DNA of 29,865 nucleotides, from NCBI GenBank assembly GCA_043797735.1, contig JAZDPH010000064.1, positions 1 through 29,865 of the forward strand, in the 5' to 3' direction. This stretch comes from BS750m-G77 sp043797735 (GTDB lineage: Bacteria; Omnitrophota; Gorgyraeia; Gygaellales; Profunditerraquicolaceae). The position numbers and the translations under genes were made by a program. Position 1 is the first letter of the stretch, and every line of letters starts with the position of its first letter. The notes under the pieces are model-generated. The model saw nothing but the letters and a program-made list of their open reading frames with translations. It searched no databases and had not been told where the DNA came from. Shown one piece after another: positions 21,253 to 28,608 of this stretch.

Positions 21253-23211
21253 TTATACCTCTTCTTCGTGTTTTTTAGTGGCTTGATATTGTGCTATTAT
21301 GCCGGCGGCGATCTTATGGGGTACGGTTTCATAATGAGAAAAGCGCATCGTATACATTCCTCTTCCGCCGGTAATTGAACGCAGGTCATTGGCATAGCTA
21401 GACATCTCCGCCAGAGGAACCTTAACCTTTACTATCTGCGACCTGCCCCTGACATCCATGCCCATAATCCGGCCGCGGCGGGAGTTGACGTCTCCGGTTA
21501 TAGCGCCCAGGTATTCCTCCGGAATTACCACCTCAACGTCCATTATCGGCTCCAGCAGCGCCGGGCCGGCCTCCCTCACCGCTTTTCTTAAAGCCATACC
21601 CCCGGCAATCTGAAAGGCCATATCGGAAGAATCAACCTCATGATACGAACCATCCACCAGCCTGACCCGTATATCTACTATCGGATAACCAGCAACCGCC
21701 CCTTCGGACATCGCCTTGACTACCCCCTTTTCCACCGACGGTATATAATTCCTGGGGATTGCCCCTCCGAAAACCTTATCCACGAATTCAAAGCCCTTGT
21801 CGTGTTGGAGAGGCTCCACTTCAACCCAGACGTCCCCATACTGCCCCCGTCCGCCGGACTGGCGCCTAAACTTTCCCTGCGCCCGCACCTGTTTGGTGAT
21901 GGTTTCCTTATAAGAAACCCTGGGCTTGCCGAGCTCTACCTCAACATTAAACCTCTTCTTGAGCCTGCCGACCATAATATTAAGGTGCTGATCGCCTAAG
22001 CCTGAAATAATCAACTCTTTTGTCTGGGGGTCATGCGCCGCTTTAAAAGTGGGGTCTTCGGCGGCAAGCTTATGCAGCGCCCCGGAAATCTTTTCTTCGT
22101 CCTCGCGGGACTTAGGCTTTACCGACGCTGATATTGCCGGTTCAGGAAAAACCAGCGGCTCAAATAAAACCTGCTCCTTTTCGTTTCCCAGGGAATCTGA
22201 GGTAGCCGTCTCCTTTAGTTTGGCGATAGCCACGATATCTCCGCAGCCTGCGGAGTCAACCGACTTCTGCTCCTTCCCCTGCAAAATATAAATTGAGCCG
22301 ATGCGCTCTTTGCTCTTTTTGGTTATATTATTAAAGCTGGTATTGGCGGATAAGCTCCCGGAAAAAATGCGCAAGAGCGTCAACTGTCCCACGTAAGGGT
22401 CAAATATATTCTTAAAAACAAAAGCACAAAAATGTTCGCCTTTGCCGCAGAAAAATTCTTTTTTATTTTCTGGGTTTTGCGCCTCGGATACCTGGATTAC
22501 CGGCCGCTCCAGCGGGCTGGGCAAATATCTTATAATCGCATCCAGTAACTCTCCCACCCCCCGATCATTCAGGCCTGAGCCGCTAAATACAGGAAATACC
22601 TTGCGGTTATCCACCGCCTTATGCAGGCCGGAGATTATCTCCTCTTCGGATAATTTAGCGCCCTCGAGATACTTCTCCAGAAGCGCGTCATCGCTTTCAG
22701 CCACCGCCTCCACTAACTCCGGAGCATCCATCGCATTTATTATTATCGCGTTCTTTGAGAGCCTTAACTTTATATCCGCTAAAACCCTGCCAAGATCCAC
22801 ACCCTCTTTATCTGTTTTGTTTATAAATATAATGGCGGGTAGATTATGCTCCTCAAGCAGCGCCCAGGTGCGCTCTGTCCCCACCTCCACGCCCGAGGCA
22901 GCATCCACCACGATGATTGCGCTGTCTGCCGCCCGCAGCCCGGCAACTACCTCTCCGAGAAAATCCGCATAACCCGGGGTATCGATAATCTGGATTCTGG
23001 CATCTTTATAATCGCAGAAAAGAAAACTGGAATTAATAGAGCTCTTCTTCTCTATCTCGTCGAGGCTGTAGTCGCTGACCGTATTGCCTTCGCTAATGCT
23101 TCCTTTACGGCTGATGCTCTTACAAAAATAAAGCAGGCTTTCTGAAAGAGTAGTTTTTCCCGAATGGCTGTGCCCTAAAAGGATAATACTGCGCTTATTA
23201 TGGATATCCAT
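21253..23211 (-). CDS. Elongation factor G-like GTPase
   Basis: A 652-residue translational GTPase with EF-G domain order: G domain (P-loop GHSHSGKT at 13-20, DTPGYADF switch II, NKTD), domain II (HFCAFVFKNIFDPYVGQLTLLRIFSG), domain III (DPTFKAAHDPQTKELIISGLGDQHLNIMVGRL), domain IV (GGRGQYGDVWVEVEP, VEKGVVKAM) and domain V (DVEVVIPEEYLGAITGDVNSRRGRIMGM). The switch I motif RGITI of true EF-G is replaced by KSSINSS, and the protein is shorter than EF-G (about 690-700), so it belongs to an EF-G-like side branch rather than canonical fusA. ATG 23211 (GGGAGAAG Shine-Dalgarno) is preferred over an upstream ATG at 23253. It is the first gene after the promoter at 23293-23321. Confidence 0.92.
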   Translation of the reverse strand: MDIHNKRSIILLGHSHSGKTTLSESLLYFCKSISRKGSISEGNTVSDYSLDEIEKKSSINSSFLFCDYKDARIQIIDTPGYADFLGEVVAGLRAADSAIIVVDAASGVEVGTERTWALLEEHNLPAIIFINKTDKEGVDLGRVLADIKLRLSKNAIIINAMDAPELVEAVAESDDALLEKYLEGAKLSEEEIISGLHKAVDNRKVFPVFSGSGLNDRGVGELLDAIIRYLPSPLERPVIQVSEAQNPENKKEFFCGKGEHFCAFVFKNIFDPYVGQLTLLRIFSGSLSANTSFNNITKKSKERIGSIYILQGKEQKSVDSAGCGDIVAIAKLKETATSDSLGNEKEQVLFEPLVFPEPAISASVKPKSREDEEKISGALHKLAAEDPTFKAAHDPQTKELIISGLGDQHLNIMVGRLKKRFNVEVELGKPRVSYKETITKQVRAQGKFRRQSGGRGQYGDVWVEVEPLQHDKGFEFVDKVFGGAIPRNYIPSVEKGVVKAMSEGAVAGYPIVDIRVRLVDGSYHEVDSSDMAFQIAGGMALRKAVREAGPALLEPIMDVEVVIPEEYLGAITGDVNSRRGRIMGMDVRGRSQIVKVKVPLAEMSSYANDLRSITGGRGMYTMRFSHYETVPHKIAAGIIAQYQATKKHEEEV

Positions 23212-23292
23212 ATCTTCTCCCTTAGAAGAAATCACGCAGGGCAAATAAGTCAACTGAGCATTCGATATTATAGAAAGTTCGCTGACTGCTTA

Positions 23293-23321
23293 ATTATATA
23301 ACAGCGGGATTTAAGGGTCAA
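23293..23321 (-). promoter_or_regulatory. Sigma-70-type promoter of the EF-G-like/folate operon
   Basis: On the minus strand TTGACC (23316-23321) stands 17 nt from a perfect TATAAT (23293-23298), in the 120-nt gap after kamA. Transcription would begin near 23286, about 75 nt before the EF-G-like start. Confidence 0.75.
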
Positions 23322-23331
23322 GGATAAACTC

Positions 23332-24510
23332 TTACTCGAGGTAGGTGTAGATCTTGCCTTTATAGTTGCGCAGGACGTATTTGCCTTTTGCCTGCGAGAG
23401 GATGTAGTTAGGGCCGATGGGAATCTTGCCGCCTCCGCCGGGGCCGTCTATCACGTAAGTGGGCACGGCGTAGCCGGAGGTATGCCCGCGCAGTTTTTCA
23501 ATTATGTTTATGCCCGCTGCCACCGGGCTGCGAAAATGCTGTGTGCCTTTTACCGGGTCGCACTGATAGATATAATAGGGCCTTACCCTGAGCTGCAGCA
23601 GTTCCTGCATCAGGCGCCTCATTATAAAGGGGCGGTCGTTGATCCCTTTTAACAAAACCGTCTGGCTGCCTAAGGGGAAACCCGCATCCGCCAGCATCTC
23701 GCAGGCGGCCCTGCAGCGCTTGGTAATCTCTTTGGGATGATTAAAATGTATGCTGATCCAGACAGGCGAATATTTCTTAAGCATCGCCACCAGGCCCTCG
23801 GTAATCCGCTGCGGCAGGGTTACCGGCACCCGCGTACCTATCCTCAAGAACTCAACATGAGAAATTGCGCGTAACTTCCCAAGCAGGCTTTCGATCTCGG
23901 CGTCCTCTAATATAAAGGGGTCTCCGCCGGATATCAAGACATCCCGTATTTTTCTGTTTGATTTTATATATTCTATTGCCGCATCGAACCGAGAAACAGA
24001 ATCGCCCTCTGTGTGCTCGCCAACCAGCCTCCTCCTTGTGCAATGCCGGCAATACAAAGCGCAGTGTTCGGTGGCTAATAATAAAACTCTGTCGGGGTAG
24101 CGATGCACCAAATGCGGGGCAGGTGAATCCCTGTCTTCGGCGCAAGGGTCAAGCATCTCGTGGGGAGAGACCAGTGATTCCGCAGAAACCGGCACCGCCT
24201 GCCGCCGTAAGGGACAGCTGGGGTCTTCTGTATCCATTAATGCTGCCCAGTACGGGGTTATGGCCAAAGAAAGCCTTCCGCTTGCCTTCTTTAACCCTTT
24301 TTCTTCGTCGGGCGTTAACTTTATAATCTGGGAGAGGTCTTCTTTATTGCTTATCCTGTGCTTTAACTGCCAGTGCCAATCCTCCCAATCCAGCGGATTA
24401 ACCTCTTTAAATAAACTGATCTGCTGATAATCCTGCGGCCTTTGATAAGTTTTGCGGAGTTGTGTTTCCTGCGGTAACTTCTGAACCTCGGTTACGACAA
24501 GATTGCTCAA
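23332..24510 (-). CDS. kamA: Lysine 2,3-aminomutase (KamA family radical SAM enzyme)
   Basis: A 392-residue radical SAM, PLP-dependent mutase converting L-lysine to L-beta-lysine. The cluster motif is Cys150-x3-Cys154-x2-Cys157 (CALYCRHC) followed by TRRR; SGGDPF and SIHFNHPKEIT follow. The C-terminal part has QCDPVKGTQHFRSPV and YVIDGPGGGGKIPIGP. The two Asp in these motifs correspond to the lysine-binding Asp293 and Asp330 of clostridial KamA, and the Lys after GGGG to the PLP lysine, favouring lysine as substrate. EpmB lacks this C-terminal region, which argues against EF-P modification. The start is TTG 24510, overlapping the ATP-grasp stop (TTGA), with AAGGGGG before it. No acetyltransferase gene (ablB) for N-acetyl-beta-lysine is nearby. 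Confidence 0.93.
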   Translation of the reverse strand: MSNLVVTEVQKLPQETQLRKTYQRPQDYQQISLFKEVNPLDWEDWHWQLKHRISNKEDLSQIIKLTPDEEKGLKKASGRLSLAITPYWAALMDTEDPSCPLRRQAVPVSAESLVSPHEMLDPCAEDRDSPAPHLVHRYPDRVLLLATEHCALYCRHCTRRRLVGEHTEGDSVSRFDAAIEYIKSNRKIRDVLISGGDPFILEDAEIESLLGKLRAISHVEFLRIGTRVPVTLPQRITEGLVAMLKKYSPVWISIHFNHPKEITKRCRAACEMLADAGFPLGSQTVLLKGINDRPFIMRRLMQELLQLRVRPYYIYQCDPVKGTQHFRSPVAAGINIIEKLRGHTSGYAVPTYVIDGPGGGGKIPIGPNYILSQAKGKYVLRNYKGKIYTYLE

Positions 24511-25508
24511 TTCATCCCCCTTCTTCTTGAGGCGCTGGCTAATATCGCCTCTATTAGATCCTCATATCCCATGCCCGCCGCATATGCCATAAGAGGAAAA
24601 TTTGATTCGCGCGGGTTAAGCCCGGGCAAAGGGTTTATCTCCAATACGTACGGCCTATTATCCCGGCTTAAACGGATATCGGTACGGGAGATATCCGTGC
24701 AGCCGACGGCGTAATGAGTCTTTAGCGCTATTTCTTTAATGCGTGCCTCTGTGGCCCTGTCCAGCCTTGCCGGACAGTAAAACCGGGGGGTCAGGCCCAA
24801 TTTATTATTGCCCTGGTATTCTTTCATCCGCCAGGAATAAAAATACTCTCCGCTCTCTTTGCAGGCGGAGAAATCAATCTCAAGAATCGGCAGTATCACC
24901 GTCTTAACATTTTCTAATATGCCAACGGTCAATTCCCTGCCCTCGATAAACTCTTCGGCCAGGGCCGACTGTTTATAGACGCGCAATACTTCTTTGACTT
25001 TATTATAAAGAGATTCCTCGTCATTGACGACGCTGGATACGCTGATCCCTTTTGCCGAGCCTTCGTAATTGGGCTTTACTATCAGGGGAAACTTCAGGGC
25101 GGGGTCAATTCTTTCTTTGCCGGTAACAAATAGCTGGAAATCAGGAGTGGGTATGCCTTCGGCCCTCAGGATTTTCTTTGTCAGGGCCTTATTCATGGCC
25201 AGGGCCATAGAAACGCTGTCGGAACCGGTATAGGGTATATTCAGATGGTCGAGAATCACCGGAACCTCTGATTCGCGAAACCTGCCGTATTTGCCTTCGG
25301 AAATGTTAAATACCATATCCACGCGGTTTTTTTTAAAATAAGAAATCATCTGCGGATACTCGGTATCCAGCGCCTCAACGGTATGGTTCCTGGACCGCAG
25401 CGCCGAGATAATTGAGTTTACCGTATCTAGAGAATCGCACTCGGAAAAATAATCAGCGGGCTTGGCGCTATCCTCTTCTTTGAGATTATATGTAAGGGCG
25501 ACTCTCAA
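24507..25508 (-). CDS. ATP-grasp ligase, D-Ala-D-Ala ligase-like (second of two)
   Basis: A 333-residue ATP-grasp enzyme of the Ddl superfamily, which forms amide bonds from an acyl phosphate and an amine. The N-terminal VALTYNLK and VDMVFNISEGKYG form the pre-ATP-grasp fold. The ATP-grasp core has NKALTKKILRAEGIPTP, FPLIVKPNYEGSAKGIS, ALAEEFIEGRELTVGIL, CPARLD, and the Mg-binding end RTDIRLSRDNRPYVLEINPLPGLNP. The Ddl residue region that binds the first D-Ala (Glu in the GG-SAExxVS motif) is not present, so the substrate is probably not D-Ala; D-Ala-D-Ala synthesis is not implied. Start is TTG 25508 with AAGGAAA before it. The stop overlaps kamA. Confidence 0.87.
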   Translation of the reverse strand: MRVALTYNLKEEDSAKPADYFSECDSLDTVNSIISALRSRNHTVEALDTEYPQMISYFKKNRVDMVFNISEGKYGRFRESEVPVILDHLNIPYTGSDSVSMALAMNKALTKKILRAEGIPTPDFQLFVTGKERIDPALKFPLIVKPNYEGSAKGISVSSVVNDEESLYNKVKEVLRVYKQSALAEEFIEGRELTVGILENVKTVILPILEIDFSACKESGEYFYSWRMKEYQGNNKLGLTPRFYCPARLDRATEARIKEIALKTHYAVGCTDISRTDIRLSRDNRPYVLEINPLPGLNPRESNFPLMAYAAGMGYEDLIEAILASASRRRGMN

Positions 25509-25574
25509 TCTTGTTTCCTTTCTAATCTTAAGCCTGGCCGGCTCGGCTGCCGCGCGAGACGACAGGCCAAGATA

Positions 25575-26564
25575 TCAATTCAGATTATACCTCTTGAGCG
25601 CGCTCTTTATGATCCTGCCGATCATCTGCTCATAGGTTGTGCCGGCGGCCTTGGCTATGAGCATAAATACATCCTCGGTAGATAAGGAGGGCAGCGGGTT
25701 TATCTCCAGCACATAAGGGTTGCCTTCGTTATCCACCCGGAAATCAACCCTGCCGAAATCGCGGCAGTCCACCGCCTGATATGTTTTTAACGAAAGTTCC
25801 CTAATTTTTTCGCTTAATTCCCTGCTTATAGGCGCGGGGCAAATATATTCCAATTTATCCGAGGCGATGCGGGCAAAGGTATAGAATTTTTCTCCAAGAT
25901 TAAGGTCGCCTTCAATCTTAATCTGCACCAGGGGCATTACCTCGGCAGGATCGTTGCCTACTACCGCCGCGGTAAATTCCTGCCCCAAGATAAACTCCTC
26001 TACCAACGCCGGCTGCTTATAGTTATTAAGGACCAACCCCACCTGCCTTGTTAATTCCTCTTTATTCTTTACGCGGGAATTCTCGCTTAATCCTTTTGAA
26101 GAACCTTCAAAGCGCGGCTTGACTATCATCGGGAAAGCGCAATGGTCGGTCTCTAACAACTCCTGCATAGACCTTATCTCGAAAAATTTTGGCGTGGGGA
26201 TTCCGTCTGCCATAAAGATCTTTTTCGCCATGACCTTGTCCAAGGTCATGCCTAAGGTAAGCCCGTCTGAGCCCACAAAGGGAATACCCTTCATCTCCAA
26301 TAAGATCGGCACCTGCGACTCCCTGTTTCTGCCGTATAGGCCTTCGGAAAGATTAAAAACAATATCCACCTCCAGCTTATCCAGCTTTTCCAGAAGGTTT
26401 GCGGCGTTACCGATTCTGGCCACTTCAAAACCCTGTGATTTCAACGCCTCAATGACTATCTCTATGGTGCTGGGGTGGTCAAACTCCGCGTTGGCATCCT
26501 GCGGGTCGCCCTGCCTAAACTGGTAATCCGTCTTTAAGTCGTAAGTTAAACCGATTTTTTTCAT
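25575..26564 (-). CDS. ATP-grasp ligase, D-Ala-D-Ala ligase-like (first of two)
   Basis: A 329-residue paralogue of the next gene, with the same order of motifs: IGLTYDLK, VDIVFNLSEGLYGRNRES, VMAKKIFMADGIPTPKF, FPMIVKPRFEGSSKGLS, ALVEEFILGQEFTAAVV, ICPAPIS, and RVDFRVDNEGNPYVLEINPLPSLS (catalytic Asp/Glu/Asn for Mg). It differs from its partner in the ligand-facing stretch (EKFYTFARIASDKLEYICPA) and in the C-terminal tail (EDVFMLIAKAAGTTYEQM), so the two may add different residues. No good Shine-Dalgarno precedes ATG 26564 (an in-frame TTG precedes it). A 66-nt spacer with a GC-rich hairpin separates it from the second ligase gene. Confidence 0.85.
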   Translation of the reverse strand: MKKIGLTYDLKTDYQFRQGDPQDANAEFDHPSTIEIVIEALKSQGFEVARIGNAANLLEKLDKLEVDIVFNLSEGLYGRNRESQVPILLEMKGIPFVGSDGLTLGMTLDKVMAKKIFMADGIPTPKFFEIRSMQELLETDHCAFPMIVKPRFEGSSKGLSENSRVKNKEELTRQVGLVLNNYKQPALVEEFILGQEFTAAVVGNDPAEVMPLVQIKIEGDLNLGEKFYTFARIASDKLEYICPAPISRELSEKIRELSLKTYQAVDCRDFGRVDFRVDNEGNPYVLEINPLPSLSTEDVFMLIAKAAGTTYEQMIGRIIKSALKRYNLN

Positions 26565-26582
26565 CAAAGTAAACAGGTAATT

Positions 26583-26648
26583 TTATGACTGCACAAAAAA
26601 GGGCTCTTCTTTAAAAAAGAGCCCTTGATTCTTGTCTGTTTTTTTCAA
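26583..26648 (-). CDS. Possible 21-residue leader peptide upstream of the ATP-grasp/kamA operon
   Basis: A TTG at 26648, 5 nt after an AAGGA Shine-Dalgarno (26654-26658, with GGAGG just beyond at 26663-26667), opens a 21-codon frame that begins Met-Lys-Lys-Thr-Asp-Lys-Asn. It then runs through the terminator hairpin and ends 18 nt before the ATP-grasp ATG. The ribosome-binding signal is better than that of the ATP-grasp gene itself. Three of the first six codons are Lys. It may be chance, because the hairpin would encode GLFFKEEPFF in this frame in any case. Confidence 0.3.
   Translation of the reverse strand: MKKTDKNQGLFFKEEPFFVQS
26595..26626 (-). terminator. Intrinsic terminator or attenuator before the ATP-grasp/kamA operon
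   Basis: The arms AAGGGCTCTT and AAGAGCCCTT (10 bp) enclose an 8-nt loop and are followed on the minus strand by six T (26595-26600). It may end the PAC2-hypE-UPF0280 operon. It also lies only 31 nt before the ATP-grasp start, downstream of a likely promoter, which is the position of an attenuator. Confidence 0.8.
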
Positions 26649-26732
26649 TTTATTCCTTCTTCCCTCCAAGGAAAATGATTCTTTCGTTACAATAAATAAT
26701 TTCTTTTTAGAAAATTTTCTTTTACAATTATA

Positions 26733-26761
26733 TTTTTATCACAATCTATATTTATTGTCAA
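26733..26761 (-). promoter_or_regulatory. Probable promoter of the ATP-grasp/kamA operon
   Basis: On the minus strand TTGACA (26756-26761, overlapping the end of the UPF0280 gene) is 17 nt from TAAAAA (26733-26738); an ATATAAT lies just after. The region 26640-26757 is very AT-rich compared with its surroundings, and I see no other gene in it. Confidence 0.5.
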
Positions 26762-27498
26762 GTATTAAATACCACTATCTTGCCCCAGCTAAGCAAGTTA
26801 CTTTTCATTATAATCACTACCCCCAGGACACCGCTTACGCTTTTTGCGAAATCGAGGGCGCCTTTTAAATCCTTGGTTGAGTTGATCCGGTTGGCTGTGG
26901 CGGTTGCCACGGCATCTGCTAAAATCGCGCTTTTAGAGAGGATCGCTACGCTGTCAGCCGAACCAAAGCTCAAAGAGTGCCCCAGCGTCCCCGAAGAAGT
27001 GCATATCCCCAAGGGGGTGCTCTTAGGCGTTATCTTTAACGTAAGGTTATTCCATAATTTTGACCTGCCGGCATAAATCCCCACCCGGCGCGAGCGCCTT
27101 GTCTTCAGGAATATATCGCCGCCGTTCTCTATAATCACATCTTTATATCCGTCTTTTAGCAAATCCCTGCCTAAAAATTCGGCGACCGCTCCGGCTATGG
27201 CTGCCATCGGCCCGACGCCGGCCTTCTTTGACTGCGCCGCCATCTCTTTGACGATCGCCGGAGCGCTTAACTCCACCTCCAGGGGCTTCAGCGCCACCAG
27301 GAACCTTCTGTCTCTTTCTATGTAGTTTTCTATCTCCCAGCGGTAGCAACGGATTCTTTCCTCCGCCAGTTTCTCATCTAGCGCCTTGTTCGTATATATA
27401 TAAATATCCGTCTCTTTTGCGACGATGCGGCTCTGGTACAAGTCCTTTGCTTTTGCCCAATCCCTGTAAAAACGTCTTTGATATTTAGCGCTCTTCAT
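26758..27498 (-). CDS. UPF0280 family protein (ApbE-like fold)
   Basis: A 246-residue protein of the UPF0280 family, distantly related to the flavin transferase ApbE. Characteristic segments in order: YQRRFYR, VAKETDIYIYTNKALDEKLAEE, IENYIERDRRFLVALKPLEV, AGVGPMAAIAGAVAEFLGRDLL, VIIENGGDIFLKT, GICTSSGTLGHSLSFGSADSV, ADAVATATANRI, and a C-terminal GVVIIMKSNLLSWGKIV. The biochemical role is not established. It begins 30 nt after hypE with an AAGAGG Shine-Dalgarno and closes the PAC2-hypE-UPF0280 operon. Confidence 0.88.
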   Translation of the reverse strand: MKSAKYQRRFYRDWAKAKDLYQSRIVAKETDIYIYTNKALDEKLAEERIRCYRWEIENYIERDRRFLVALKPLEVELSAPAIVKEMAAQSKKAGVGPMAAIAGAVAEFLGRDLLKDGYKDVIIENGGDIFLKTRRSRRVGIYAGRSKLWNNLTLKITPKSTPLGICTSSGTLGHSLSFGSADSVAILSKSAILADAVATATANRINSTKDLKGALDFAKSVSGVLGVVIIMKSNLLSWGKIVVFNT

Positions 27499-27528
27499 TC
27501 TTGAGACCTCTTAAAAAAGTCTTTCTAA

Positions 27529-28608
27529 TTAACATATCCTCGGCAGGGGATCAGCAGTAAGCATATCCATGATGCGCTGAGTGCCTATGGCGGTATTAAG
27601 TATAACTTGCGCCCTCCTGGCTGCCGAAACCGCGCCGATAATCTTTGCCCTGCGGCCTAAGGGATGCTTTTTAAGGTGCGATAAAACTTTTTTTGCCGAT
27701 TCTTTTTCTACCACGATTACCGCCGCTCCCTCGTTTGCAATATATAAAGGGTCTATGCCGAGCAACTCTCCGGCCGCCCTTACTTTTGCGGATACCGGTA
27801 TGTTCTTTTCTTCAACGATAACCGCAGAATGCGAACCTTCTGCTATTTCGTTTAAGGTGCCGGCCAGGCCTCCTCTTGTCGGGTCGCGCATAAATCTTAT
27901 GCCTCCTGTCTTCTGCAATAGCGGCACGATTAAACCGTTTAAACAGTTACAGTCGCTCTTGATATTAAAACCTAAATCCAATTCTTTTCTCTTTGCCAGA
28001 ACCGCCAAGCCATGGCGGCCGATATCCGAGGTAACAATAATCCTGTCGCCGCAGCGGATATTGCCCAGGGAAAGCCTTCTCTTTCTTATAATCCTGCCGA
28101 TGCCGCTGGTATTGATAAAAAGCTTATCGCAGGCGCCCCGTTCAACCACCTTGGTGTCGCCGGTGGCAACCAGAACTCCCGCTCGCCTGGCCTCCAGCGA
28201 TACGGAGCGGACAACCCGCTCAAGCGCCCTGTAATCAAGGCCTTCTTCAATGATGAAAGCTAAAGATAAGTATTGCGGCTGGGCCCCCTGCATTACTAAA
28301 TCATTTACCGTGCCACAGACCGCAAGCCTGCCTATGTCTGCGCCGGAAAAACTCAAGGGGCTGACCACAAAGGAGTCCGTGGTAAATGCCAGCGGCTCCC
28401 TGTAATTTATCAGCGCGCTGTCGCCGAGCTCGTTTAATACCGGGTTACCCAGCTCTTTCAGGAACAAGTCCCTGATCAGCGAATGCGACAGCCTGCCTCC
28501 GCTGCCGTGGCTTAAGGTTATCCAATCGGGGCCGCCTTTTGCGCCTATATTAATTATCTTTTGCTTTATTTTTTTTGAATAGGTCGAGAAACCTGTCTTC
28601 GTATTCAT
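27529..28608 (-). CDS. hypE: Hydrogenase maturation protein HypE
   Basis: A 359-residue PurM-like ATPase that dehydrates the carbamoyl group on its C-terminal Cys to a thiocyanate for the cyanide ligand of [NiFe]-hydrogenase. Motifs: LSHGSGGRLSHSLI, LGDSALI, FTTDSFVVSPLSF, GTVNDLVMQGAQPQYLSL, GDTKVVERGACDKLFINTSGIG, MRDPTRGGLAGTLNEIA and LYIANEGA. The C-terminus PRIC carries the acceptor Cys, so it should be functional. The start is uncertain. ATG 28608 gives a 59-nt overlap with the preceding gene and an extra N-terminal stretch of about 25 residues compared with the usual HypE; no ATG, GTG or TTG occurs in frame closer to the HGSGG motif. No other hyp gene or hydrogenase is in the window. 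Confidence 0.93.
   Translation of the reverse strand: MNTKTGFSTYSKKIKQKIINIGAKGGPDWITLSHGSGGRLSHSLIRDLFLKELGNPVLNELGDSALINYREPLAFTTDSFVVSPLSFSGADIGRLAVCGTVNDLVMQGAQPQYLSLAFIIEEGLDYRALERVVRSVSLEARRAGVLVATGDTKVVERGACDKLFINTSGIGRIIRKRRLSLGNIRCGDRIIVTSDIGRHGLAVLAKRKELDLGFNIKSDCNCLNGLIVPLLQKTGGIRFMRDPTRGGLAGTLNEIAEGSHSAVIVEEKNIPVSAKVRAAGELLGIDPLYIANEGAAVIVVEKESAKKVLSHLKKHPLGRRAKIIGAVSAARRAQVILNTAIGTQRIMDMLTADPLPRIC

Noticed and set aside
24507..26564. Calling the two ATP-grasp genes ddl (peptidoglycan D-Ala-D-Ala ligase).
   Set aside because: The region that binds the first D-Ala is not conserved, the genes are duplicated and coupled to kamA, and no mur gene is nearby.
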